Source of the DNA: Alphaproteobacteria bacterium
GTDB lineage: Bacteria; Pseudomonadota; Alphaproteobacteria; Paracaedibacterales; VGCI01
Assembly (NCBI GenBank): GCA_019746225.1
Contig: JAIESE010000042.1
Coordinates: 1-64,000 of the forward strand
Direction: 5' to 3'
Length of the DNA: 64,000 nt
Position 1 is the first letter of the stretch; each line of letters starts with the position of its first letter. Made by a program: the position numbers and the translations under genes. Positions 44,748 to 52,534 of the stretch are shown here, one piece after another. The notes beneath the pieces are model-generated. The model searched no databases, had not been told where the DNA came from, and saw only the letters and a list, made by a program, of their open reading frames with translations.

Positions 44748-45594
44748 GAATATTGCCGTTATAGGCGCAGGTCAAATGGGCTCCGGCATCGCTCAAGTTT
44801 TTGCCCTTGCCAACAAAGAAGTACAACTCATTGATATATCTGAAGACCAATTGGCACACGCGCGTGCGTATATTGAAAAGAACTTGGACAAACAAGTCAC
44901 CAAGGGAAGCATAACAACCTTAGAGAAAGACAGTGCCCTTAAGCAGTTGCGTTTTTCAAATGTCATCCAAAATCCTGAAAGCCTCGATCTTGCTGTGGAA
45001 GCGATTGTTGAGAATTTCGACCTCAAGGCGCACATTTTCAAAAGTTTGGACAGCTCCCTTAACGACGCTGCCATCATCGCCAGCAATACCTCTTCCCTCT
45101 CTATTACTGAGCTTGGCAAGATAACGTCACGTCCGGATCGGGTTATTGGGATGCATTTCATGAACCCCGCGCCAATCATGCCGCTGATTGAGATCATCCA
45201 GGGACAAAATACGTCGCAACAAACATATAACACCATAGTGACGATGGTTCACGAGCTCAAAAAGACGCCCGTCACTTCCAAGGATTCTCCCGGTTTCATC
45301 GTCAATCGCATCCTTATGCCCATGATTAATGAAGCAATTTTTGCCCTTAATGATGAAGTGGCAAGTGCTCAAGACATTGACACAGCGATGAAACTTGGCA
45401 CGAATCAGCCTATGGGCCCTTTAGAACTTGCGGATTTCATCGGTCTTGATACCTGTTTATGGATAATGCAAGTTCTCCATGAAGGATTTGCCGATGATAA
45501 ATATCGCCCCTGCCCTTTGTTGCAAGAATATGTTACACAAGGAAGACTCGGCCGCAAATCCGGTCACGGTTTTTATGAGTATCCGAAAAAATAA
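44740..45594 (+). CDS. 3-hydroxybutyryl-CoA dehydrogenase
   Basis: A 284-residue NAD-dependent 3-hydroxyacyl-CoA dehydrogenase. It has a Rossmann start (AVIGAGQMGSGIAQVFAL), SNTSSLSITELG, the catalytic His in MHFMNPAPIMPLIEII, KDSPGFIVNRILMPMINEA and a C-terminal domain with GPLELADFIGLD. The short single-domain form fits the Hbd/PaaH group acting on short-chain substrates. It is coupled to etfAB, consistent with a beta-oxidation-like or butyrate-type pathway. The gene overlaps etfA by 8 bases. Confidence 0.93.
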   Translation: MLENIAVIGAGQMGSGIAQVFALANKEVQLIDISEDQLAHARAYIEKNLDKQVTKGSITTLEKDSALKQLRFSNVIQNPESLDLAVEAIVENFDLKAHIFKSLDSSLNDAAIIASNTSSLSITELGKITSRPDRVIGMHFMNPAPIMPLIEIIQGQNTSQQTYNTIVTMVHELKKTPVTSKDSPGFIVNRILMPMINEAIFALNDEVASAQDIDTAMKLGTNQPMGPLELADFIGLDTCLWIMQVLHEGFADDKYRPCPLLQEYVTQGRLGRKSGHGFYEYPKK

Positions 45595-45605
45595 ATGAGA
45601 TAAGA

Positions 45606-45848
45606 ATGGCAGAAAACATACAACCCCAAGACGACATCAAGGACATGTCCTTTGAAAAAGCGATGACGGAGCTCGAAACCCTCGTTCGTCGATTGGAAGA
45701 AGGCCGTCTCACCCTTGAAGAAGCGATTTCTTCTTATGAACGAGGGACTGCTTTGCGTACCCATTGTGAAGCAAAACTACGCGCAGCAAAGCTGAAAGTT
45801 GAGCAAGTGTTAGGCGAGCAAGAGAAAAATCAAGTTGATAATGCCTGA
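45606..45848 (+). CDS. xseB: Exodeoxyribonuclease VII small subunit
   Basis: An 80-residue helical protein, the small subunit of exonuclease VII, which degrades single-stranded DNA. The family core SFEKAMTELETLVRRLEEGRLTLEEAISSYERGTAL is complete. It overlaps the start of ispA by 8 bases. The large subunit xseA is not in the window. The pair xseB-ispA is conserved across proteobacteria. Confidence 0.94.
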   Translation: MAENIQPQDDIKDMSFEKAMTELETLVRRLEEGRLTLEEAISSYERGTALRTHCEAKLRAAKLKVEQVLGEQEKNQVDNA

Positions 45849-46731
45849 AACCTCCAGCATGAGCCCAGACCTTGCCCGTTTATTTGATGAAACGAGGGAT
45901 GCGGTTGAAGGTGTCCTCGCTCATTATCTTAGCCTACCGAACGTCCCTGCGCCCTTAGCTCAAGCCATGTCTGCGAGTGTTAAAAATGGGGGAAAGCGCT
46001 TGCGCCCTATGCTGAGCCTTGCCTGTGCGACTCTGTTTAACGTCCCCAAGGCTCAAGCGGCCCGCGTTGGTGCCGCCATAGAGATGGTTCACTGTTATTC
46101 TCTCATTCATGACGATTTACCGGCCATGGATAATGCGGATTTGCGAAGAGGACATCCAACATGCTGGCGCCAATTTGGGGAAGCCACGGCGATTCTAGCG
46201 GGTGACTCCCTATTGCCCCTTGCCTTTGAGGTTCTCACAGATGAGGCCACTCACCCTTCACCTTCCGTCCGGCTTTCGCTAATCCAAGCCTTGGCAACAA
46301 GCTCTGGTGCCGCTGGAATGGCCGGGGGACAAATGCTGGATCTATCACCCCATCTGATTGATTCGGTTGAGGACTCCATAACCATGCAAAATCTGAAAAC
46401 AGGCTGCTTGATTTCATTTTCTTGTGAGTCAGGGCCAATTCTAGCTGAAGCTTCCCCTGAGAATCGCGCCCTATTAAGTCAATTTGGGTTTCTTTTGGGC
46501 CTGGCCTATCAGATTCAAGACGACCTTCTCGACATTGAGGGAAATGAAAAGGATCTTGGAAAACCTGTTGGAATGGATCAAGACAAGCGGTCGCTTGTGG
46601 CTCTTTTAGGAACGGACGCCAGCAAAACTTACCTTGCCTCTCTTCAAGAAAAAATGTCCCACCTTATTCGCCCTTTTCAACAACCCCTATTTGAGGAAAT
46701 TATGACCTGGGCAACCACGCGTCAGATATAA
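45841..46731 (+). CDS. ispA: Polyprenyl (farnesyl/geranyl) diphosphate synthase
   Basis: A 296-residue trans-prenyltransferase that adds isopentenyl diphosphate to form farnesyl diphosphate for quinones and undecaprenol. It has SVKNGGKRLRPML, the first Asp-rich motif in LIHDDLPAMDNADLRRGHPT (DDLPAMD), and the second, DDLLD, in AYQIQDDLLDIEGNEKDLGKPVGMDQDK. The ATG at 45841 is preferred over a TTG at 45835. It overlaps xseB and works downstream of dxs. Confidence 0.93.
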   Translation: MPETSSMSPDLARLFDETRDAVEGVLAHYLSLPNVPAPLAQAMSASVKNGGKRLRPMLSLACATLFNVPKAQAARVGAAIEMVHCYSLIHDDLPAMDNADLRRGHPTCWRQFGEATAILAGDSLLPLAFEVLTDEATHPSPSVRLSLIQALATSSGAAGMAGGQMLDLSPHLIDSVEDSITMQNLKTGCLISFSCESGPILAEASPENRALLSQFGFLLGLAYQIQDDLLDIEGNEKDLGKPVGMDQDKRSLVALLGTDASKTYLASLQEKMSHLIRPFQQPLFEEIMTWATTRQI

Positions 46732-46911
46732 ATAATTCTCATAAATTTTATATAATATTTATGTATATAGTTTCAATAATTCTACTTGACTCATGAAAAG
46801 GATCAGCATAAATCATAACTAAACCTAAATAGTTTCTTGGCCTTTGCTCGTAACTTACAGCAGAGCTTATCGAAATTATAAACAATAAAATTAATAAGTT
46901 AGGAATGCCTC

Positions 46912-47796
46912 ATGAAAAAACTTATCATCAAAACAATTACTCTTACATTTTTTACAGCAACTTTACTCAACCCTTCTTTCGCAATGGATAATGATGATCT
47001 CAAGAAGGGTCTAGGATATGGCATCGCGGCATGCGGCGTCATTTATACAACCCTCAGGATAGGGGGTTATCTTTTTGCCGACAAACCTCCAATTCCTTCT
47101 TCTACAAATGAAGAACTTACCAGCGTTAAACAAGAGCTTGCGGGTCTTAAAGAAAAAGTTGATAGCTTATCTTCTAAGGAAAATCCTGTCCGTGAGAGTT
47201 CTACTCAAGCCACATCTCCCTCTCTAAGCCAGAGGGACTTTGCTTCTGAACAAGCAGAAGGAACGACAACTTCTCCCGCTCAGCTCATGGCATTGGTCTG
47301 CAAGCTCCAAAGTGAAATTGAGCAATTGAAGGGCACATCCTTAAAACAACAAGAAACGATTCAAGCACAAGGTTCTGAGGTCCAAATACTGAAGGCCTTT
47401 TGCGAACGGCTTCAAAAGCAAAGCATGCCCACAACGGGAGTTATCCAAGAAGCACCAAGTACTGTCACGCCCTTTGAAACGCCAGCAGGCGGTCAAAGAC
47501 ACAGTGCACGTGAAGAAGACCCAGGAATCCCTGGATCGGAAAGCAGAAACATAAATTACCTGGAAGGAATACCGGAAAATCAATTGGAAAAAGTGGTCCT
47601 CGAGATATTACAAAAGGGCGGCAAAAGGGCAGAGTTGACTCAAAAAGCGATCCGTAAGCATTTAGCAACTTATCCAGGTGTAACCATTAGATTCCACAAA
47701 GAAATTGAGGGTCAGTCCCTTCTTCTCAAAGATGATAAGAGTAAATTCTTAGAAGCGATTACCTATGGGAAAAAAAGCACCACCGTTAAGAAGTAA
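46912..47796 (+). CDS. Exported coiled-coil protein with a shared C-terminal domain, paralogue 1
   Basis: A 294-residue protein with a signal peptide (MKKLIIKTITLTFFTATLLNPSFA, cleavage before MDNDD) and a possible second hydrophobic stretch near 33-55 (LGYGIAACGVIYTTLRIGGYLF). Residues 65-170 contain two coiled-coil segments separated by a Ser/Thr-rich linker. Residues 215-288 form a compact domain opening NYLEGIP and containing RFHKEIEGQSLLLKDDKS, which recurs in the next gene. The two N-terminal regions do not align. No family is recognised. It is likely co-transcribed with the paralogue 34 bases downstream. Confidence 0.75.
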   Translation: MKKLIIKTITLTFFTATLLNPSFAMDNDDLKKGLGYGIAACGVIYTTLRIGGYLFADKPPIPSSTNEELTSVKQELAGLKEKVDSLSSKENPVRESSTQATSPSLSQRDFASEQAEGTTTSPAQLMALVCKLQSEIEQLKGTSLKQQETIQAQGSEVQILKAFCERLQKQSMPTTGVIQEAPSTVTPFETPAGGQRHSAREEDPGIPGSESRNINYLEGIPENQLEKVVLEILQKGGKRAELTQKAIRKHLATYPGVTIRFHKEIEGQSLLLKDDKSKFLEAITYGKKSTTVKK

Positions 47797-47830
47797 TAAA
47801 TAATTCATCGATATAAGAAGGATTAAATCC

Positions 47831-48799
47831 ATGACCAAGATCACCGTTCGAATGCTCTTAACAGCAACTTCATTAACATGGCTTATGGGAAGCGTTTCTC
47901 CTTCTCTGGCTTGTTGTTGCGGCGGAGGAGACAATCCTGAAAGCGACCCTCTTTTAGGGGCACCAGGAAGCGCAACACCAGGAAGCGCAACAGCAGGAAG
48001 CGCAACAGCAGGAAGCGCAACAGTAGGAATGGCTACTTCGGATCACCCTCCCCTCTCCTTAACAATGTCTGATGGCGCTCCACCGGCCGGAGGACAAGCA
48101 CCAACGGGATCCCCATTATACCAACAATCCTTAAACCAAAGTCCCCCCATAGGGGACTCAGAAGCAGCCAGTACTGCAGCAGAAGCGGCGGAACTACAAA
48201 GAACTCTTGAAGAAGTCGAACGTTTAAAAAAGGAAGACGAAGAAAAAGAAAAGAGAGCAGCGATTCGAAGGCAACTTGAGGAAGCCAACAAAGCAAGAGA
48301 TGAACAACTGGAACGCATGAAGCAAAAGGCGCTTGAGGATAAAAATTACTCCCCGGTTGCTGTTGCATCGGCACCCCTTTCAACGGGTAATGTCCCACCA
48401 CGAACCCTTTTTTCTAATGAACAAACCCCGGCCCCCACTCCCCTTTCTCGCGGGCCTTCTGATGCTCGCGATCTTGAGACCCCTCACACATCTGTTTCTG
48501 GGACTGTCCTCCCAGGATCAGAGAAAGGCCGCGACCATTACCTAGAAGGAATTCCTCAAGACCAAGTGGAAGAGAAGGTTCTCGATATCCTTAGAACAAG
48601 CGATGTACGCGCAAGAAAAACTCATGCCGCGATCCTGAAACATTTGAAAACACATCCACAAGCAATCATTAAATTCCACAAAGAAAATGAGGGGCAGTCC
48701 CTCCTCCTCAAGGATGACAAGTCCGTGTTTATTGCAATACCCTACGGGGGCGGTAAAAGCACAACAAAGAAGAGCACAACTAAGAAATCTAATGAGTAA
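47831..48799 (+). CDS. Exported protein with a shared C-terminal domain, paralogue 2
   Basis: A 322-residue protein with a signal peptide (KITVRMLLTATSLTWLMGSVSPSLA) followed at once by CCCGGG, which may be lipidated, although the lipobox SLAC is not canonical. Residues 44-65 are a GSATA repeat, 110-170 a charged coiled coil (LQRTLEEVERLKKEDEEKEK), 175-230 a Pro/Ser-rich linker. Residues 236-310 match the C-terminal domain of the preceding gene: HYLEGIP, then KFHKENEGQSLLLKDDKS. It ends in a Lys/Ser/Thr tail. The function is unknown. The modular layout (variable linker plus constant tail domain) suggests the tail is the working part. Confidence 0.75.
   Translation: MTKITVRMLLTATSLTWLMGSVSPSLACCCGGGDNPESDPLLGAPGSATPGSATAGSATAGSATVGMATSDHPPLSLTMSDGAPPAGGQAPTGSPLYQQSLNQSPPIGDSEAASTAAEAAELQRTLEEVERLKKEDEEKEKRAAIRRQLEEANKARDEQLERMKQKALEDKNYSPVAVASAPLSTGNVPPRTLFSNEQTPAPTPLSRGPSDARDLETPHTSVSGTVLPGSEKGRDHYLEGIPQDQVEEKVLDILRTSDVRARKTHAAILKHLKTHPQAIIKFHKENEGQSLLLKDDKSVFIAIPYGGGKSTTKKSTTKKSNE
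47966..48025 (+). repeat. 15-bp tandem repeat inside paralogue 2
   Basis: Four tandem copies of GGAAGCGCAACAGCA, differing by one or two bases each, encode GSATP or GSATA pentapeptides. A decayed copy (GMATS) follows. The array stays in frame, so copy-number change by slippage would alter linker length without breaking the protein. Confidence 0.9.
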
Positions 48800-48858
48800 G
48801 ATATTCTTATAATATTTATTAACCCACAAAGCGAAGTCTTTAGGACACGATTCTCTGT

Positions 48859-49017
48859 CGTCATTGCGAGGAGCGTTAGCACGTAAGTGCTGAAATGACG
48901 CGGCAATCCATGTATTCTAAACTAATATCAACATAAGAACTTTGTGAAAAATCACATACATGGATTGCCACGTCGTTCGCCTCCGCTAGAAGCTACGTCT
49001 TAACTCCTCGCAATGAA
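48859..49017. repeat. Imperfect palindromic repeat (MITE-like)
   Basis: The left arm opens TCATTGCGAGGAG and runs to GGCAATCCATGTA. The right arm opens TACATGGATTGCC (from about 48957) and ends CTCCTCGCAATGA at 49016. The arms are about 55-60 bases and the spacer about 40. The TCATTGCGAGGAG / GGCAATCC pattern is a sequence I have seen dispersed as palindromic repeats in several bacterial genomes, including Rickettsiales and Legionella-like ones. It is a candidate non-autonomous mobile element or structured spacer. Confidence 0.7.
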
Positions 49018-49184
49018 ATAAGATTTCTGAACGCTAACATCTAATGGAGGAGAAATTGTCCTACGCATTTAAACAGTCTCATATAGGTGGTCACGAATAA
49101 TCCATTTCACTTGCCAAAACATGATACCTCCCTTGATGGCCTCCCTAAGCAGAAATGAAATCAAAGATTCATCAATACTTCACA

Positions 49185-49214
49185 AAAAAGGGGCCCAATG
49201 CTGGGCCCCTTTTG
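49185..49214 (-). terminator. Rho-independent terminator
   Basis: GGGGCCCA and TGGGCCCC pair around a 4-base loop. Read on the minus strand, the stem is followed by TTTTTT. It lies 50 bases past the stop of the coiled-coil gene at 49264. Confidence 0.82.
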
Positions 49215-49263
49215 ATAAGGGTGTCTAAAAGCAGACACACCCTTGGTTTAAGATATTATCCTA

Positions 49264-50385
49264 TTAGTTGTTCACCAAACCATATCGAAGTAATACTGCC
49301 TTCTTTCCTTCCGGAGTTGTTTCAGCATTCCACTCTTGGCTAATTTGTTGTTGTTTGCCTGCGTCCAATCTGTCCCATACTTTTTTGACAGCACCAGTAG
49401 GTTTTTTGGTGCTAGCAGGTGATGAGGAATCAGCTACATCGAGTGCAGGCGCCAAGTTTCTTTTAGTCGAACTCGTTGATGCAGGAGGTGGCGCGTTACT
49501 CCTTGCAGGGGCTTCCCCCGCAGCAGAACCGGTTAAAGGCGTATCTGATGTTAAAGTGTTTTGCGCTTCCATCAATTGATCCGAAAGGCTGCTATTTTCA
49601 GTATTTAAGGTTAAGATTTCGGCTTGAAGCTTACCAACAGTATCTTCCAGGACTCTAAGCTTAGCAACATAGGTCTGCTCAAGTTCCTTCGCCTTAGCTT
49701 CATTACCTTTCGCTGCTTCTCTTCTAAGAGCCTCTTCATGCTCTCGTTCCAACACTATTTCACGAGCTTCAACAGCGGCCTTTACTCTTTGCGCAATTTC
49801 AGCCTTAAACGCGTTATCGAAATCTGCTCTGAGAGTCTCTTCACGCCTCTGAGCAGCGGCCCGCTCAAGAACTTCGACCTCATCCTTAAATACTGCCTTT
49901 ACATCTTTTTTGATCTCAACTACACGGACAGCAACAGCTGCCTTCTCGTGAGCTTCAACCTCATCCTTAAATACTGCCTTCACATCTGCTTTGATCTCCT
50001 TTTCGCGGGCAGCAACAGCGTCCCTCTCAAGAGTCTCAACTGCATCCTTAAAATTTGCCTTCAAGTTTTTTGGTTTTACAGACGCTTTAAACGCTATAAT
50101 AGCAGCCTGTTCTTTTGCTTGAATCTGTGGCGCAAATTCTCTATCAAAATTCTGTCTGAGCTCCGCATCCTTTTCTCGCGCTCCTTCACTTTTTGCTGTT
50201 TGCAGCTGAACAGGGTCCAGTTGTGGTTGAGGATTGTTTGCAAGGAGCCTTATAGGTTGGGGTGCAACGCGAGCAACAGGGACAACAGGGGCATTTTCTT
50301 CAATCGCAGGTATATCAATAGCAAACACACTAGTTTCAAACGCTACGGCCGATAGAAAAGCTAATGAAATTGTCTTTATTTTCAT
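49264..50385 (-). CDS. Exported protein with tandem coiled-coil repeats
   Basis: A 373-residue protein with a signal peptide (MKIKTISLAFLSAVAFETSVFA, cleavage before IDIPA) and a Pro/Val-rich linker to about residue 60. Residues 105-215 hold four tandem helical repeats of 23-27 residues: LKANFKDAVETLERDA, IKADVKAVFKDEVEAHEKAA, IKKDVKAVFKDEVEVLERAA and LRADFDNAFKAEIAQRVKAA. A further coiled coil runs to about 290, followed by a Ser/Pro/Ala linker. The C-terminus is a separate helical region (KKVWDRLDAGKQQQISQEWN). No family is known to me. It ends at a strong terminator. Confidence 0.75.
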   Translation of the reverse strand: MKIKTISLAFLSAVAFETSVFAIDIPAIEENAPVVPVARVAPQPIRLLANNPQPQLDPVQLQTAKSEGAREKDAELRQNFDREFAPQIQAKEQAAIIAFKASVKPKNLKANFKDAVETLERDAVAAREKEIKADVKAVFKDEVEAHEKAAVAVRVVEIKKDVKAVFKDEVEVLERAAAQRREETLRADFDNAFKAEIAQRVKAAVEAREIVLEREHEEALRREAAKGNEAKAKELEQTYVAKLRVLEDTVGKLQAEILTLNTENSSLSDQLMEAQNTLTSDTPLTGSAAGEAPARSNAPPPASTSSTKRNLAPALDVADSSSPASTKKPTGAVKKVWDRLDAGKQQQISQEWNAETTPEGKKAVLLRYGLVNN

Positions 50386-50699
50386 GATATTTACTCCATT
50401 TCTTTATTGTTATTACTGTAGTGATCTAAAGATATAATGTCGCTTCTCGCCTTGCCAAAGTTAAGAGATAAGCGCACTACATATCATTTATTAATAATTT
50501 TTTAAAGCATTCCACAGATCGTGTAAAGGTGTTTTTAGGTAATATGATAAAATAAATTATAATTTCTATATTTCATTATAATACATAAGGGTATTTTAAA
50601 TTCATCATTGACAAGGAAAAAGGTATAAAAATTCCCGCAATTAAGTTATTATCTAACAATTTATTTGCGGGAATATAGGGTAAAAATAGAACAATATAA
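50386..50699. other. Intergenic region of 314 bases
   Basis: The region is AT-rich. It holds the terminator of the 50700 gene at 50629-50676 and the upstream region of the coiled-coil gene. TATAAT-like boxes are too frequent in this composition to call a promoter. Confidence 0.4.
50629..50676 (-). terminator. Hairpin terminator
   Basis: ATTCCCGCAA (50631-50640) and TTGCGGGAAT (50665-50674) are perfect inverted arms around a 24-base loop. On the minus strand the hairpin is followed by TTTTT. It lies just after the stop at 50700. Confidence 0.65.
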
Positions 50700-51239
50700 T
50701 TAATTTGTTATTTTCGTTGGTGTCGCTTTTAAATTTTGGCACCAAGTTGGAAAATACGTAATATTAGTAACCAAATGCCAAACAGGGCGCAGCGCATAAT
50801 CTACAGCAGGAGTCGCAACCCATTCTTTTCCAAAAACAAGTACTGGTATAATTTTTTGTCCCGCGCGAGTCGCCTCAAATCCCGACCAACATGCTTTCGC
50901 CTTTTTGGCATAAACAGATTCTACAATGAGCTTGGTATCATCATTTGTATTAGTTTTTCGAGCATTTTGAACTTCATCCGGGAAAAATTGTAACGACCTA
51001 GAACGAAGCTGAGCTTGAGAACCTGTAGCACCATTATTCCTTGATTTTGTTGGTGTAAAACTAAGTGCTCTTACCGGTGTTGTTGGTTTGTCATCAGGTT
51101 GTTCAGTCTTTGTAGGCGCTCCTAATATTTCGTCATCGTGACGTGGGGCGGGTGAAAGATTTGAGAAATCTACAGATAGAGCACAATCAGATAAAATAGC
51201 CGCAGTTAGTAGGGGCAATACGAGTTTTGTCAATTTCAT
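50700..51239 (-). CDS. Exported protein of unknown function
   Basis: A 179-residue protein with a signal sequence (MKLTKLVLPLLTAAILSDCALS, cleavage before VDFSN). Cleavage after ILSDC is also thinkable, but the lipobox is poor. Residues 30-85 are a Pro/Thr/Asp-rich linker. Residues 95-179 appear to be a folded domain with two late cysteines (KACWSGFE and TWCQNL). No family is recognised. It has its own terminator and a long AT-rich non-coding region upstream. Confidence 0.65.
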   Translation of the reverse strand: MKLTKLVLPLLTAAILSDCALSVDFSNLSPAPRHDDEILGAPTKTEQPDDKPTTPVRALSFTPTKSRNNGATGSQAQLRSRSLQFFPDEVQNARKTNTNDDTKLIVESVYAKKAKACWSGFEATRAGQKIIPVLVFGKEWVATPAVDYALRPVWHLVTNITYFPTWCQNLKATPTKITN

Positions 51240-51998
51240 TTTTTACTCTCCATATAAGTTTAAATAGCAACTTTTATAAAATTGCGATTGCGAAAATAGT
51301 ATCTACGAATTACATAAATACAGATTTTTTCGTGAGTTTGCTAAACAGCAAATTCAGTTTATACAATCATATACTGTATTTGTAAAGCAATATTTTATTT
51401 TAAATAGTTTTTTTCATTCCTAGAAGCGTAGTTGTGATCTATTTGCACTATTCAAATACAAAATGAGCGTATTTTTAAAATTCAATACAAATAGAATAGA
51501 GTAATAAAAACATAAAACGATACTGAGAAGTTGATGCTAATATTTAACAATATAACAATAAAGTTATAATAATATATTAAGGTATATAAGTATTTTCACC
51601 AACCGTAAGTCAGACACTTTATATCCTAAGAAAATAGAAATTCAAAAAAAGCACTTAACCATATATTCACATACTGACGCAAACCGCGTGCATCTGTGAT
51701 AAACAAGAAAGTGGCAACAAGAATGATGGTAATAGACAATTAGAGGAAATAAGATGGGATAATAAGAGTGTCACTATTTTAAACATTTAATGGTCAAGGA
51801 AGGATAAACAAGAAAATCTCGGGCAGATCTAGAGGTAAATGTCTGTTTTGAATCATATGTAGAGCACACAAGTTCGTAAGAATTATAAATATATTGTAGC
51901 GCTTCTACAGCCATAAGCGTTATGTCATTCCAGAATATTTAAGGACAAAAGACTACCCGAAAGAACAGTCAGCCTATCGAGATCCAGAGGCAGTGTCA

Positions 51999-52073
51999 GA
52001 GTCAGAGCCTAATATCCTTAACAACACCAAGAGAGTCAGAGTCTCATATGCTTAAGAACACCAAGAGAGTCAT
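51999..52073. repeat. 34-bp imperfect tandem repeat
   Basis: Two full copies, at 51999-52032 and 52033-52066, begin GAGTCAGAG and end AACACCAAGA and differ at about four bases. A third copy breaks off after GAGTCA. It lies in non-coding DNA. Confidence 0.75.
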
Positions 52074-52258
52074 TCAAGACCTCAAATAGAAACGAGACAT
52101 TAGCACGAACACAATTGAAGAAAACGTAAGGACACAGCCAGATGCACACCGAAATCCAAAGTCGCAGGGCTACACAGCAAAAGGCATAATCTCAGCTACA
52201 GCAAATGTAATAACCACTATCATTTCAGTATACATGACTGCATCCTTATGAATTTAAT

Positions 52259-52283
52259 GGGATAAGGGATAAGGGATAAGGGG
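52259..52283 (+). other. G-quadruplex motif, (GGGATAA)3GGGG
   Basis: Four runs of three or four G are separated by identical 4-base loops, ATAA, which meets the usual G3+N1-7 pattern. Two further G-runs follow at 52292-52296 and 52302-52304. It is on the plus strand, about 160 bases before the terminator of the minus-strand 926-residue gene. Confidence 0.6.
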
Positions 52284-52440
52284 AGTAAAAAGGGGGCAAG
52301 TTGGGAGTTTTTTTATCTAATATATTATATTCACAGGTGAAAACATCATCCTCTTGATCCTAGGGTATTGATATATCATATAGGGTCACTAAAGTGAATA
52401 AATATACTTAAGAGAATAGATTCGTATCTTAGAAGACATA

Positions 52441-52497
52441 AAAAAACCGGGTCAATAATTTAAAGTTCAATAGTAACTTTAAACTACGACCCGGTTA
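52441..52497 (-). terminator. Long hairpin terminator
   Basis: On the minus strand AACCGGGTC pairs with GACCCGGTT, and inside lies a second stem, GTTTAAAGTTAC with the AACTTTAAA arm. The outer stem is followed by TTTTTT. It lies 38 bases after the stop of the 926-residue gene and should end that transcript. The stacked stems make it longer than most in this window. Confidence 0.8.
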
Positions 52498-52534
52498 TAA
52501 CTACCTAATTTGCATTAGGGAATTTACAGTAACA

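Larger units (their letters stand above)
48800..49263. other. Intergenic region of 464 bases holding a palindromic element and a terminator
   Basis: No gene is seen. It contains the inverted-repeat element at 48859-49017 and the terminator at 49185-49214, which belongs to the minus-strand gene that begins at 50385. The bases between them are AT-rich with no recognisable signal. Confidence 0.6.
51240..52534. other. Long AT-rich region without a recognisable gene
   Basis: I find no open frame with a start and ribosome binding site and no tRNA-like or known ncRNA fold. It contains a 34-bp tandem repeat (51999-52073), a G-quadruplex motif (52259-52283) and, at its right end, the terminator of the 926-residue gene. 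It may be a decayed gene region or may hold unrecognised RNA. Confidence 0.5.

Noticed and set aside
49624..50355. Open frame of 243 codons on the plus strand inside the coiled-coil gene
   Set aside because: It mirrors the repetitive codons of the minus-strand gene, which has a signal peptide, ribosome binding site and terminator.
51240..52534. Search for tRNA, tmRNA or RNase P RNA
   Set aside because: No cloverleaf, CCA-type end or known conserved core was seen.
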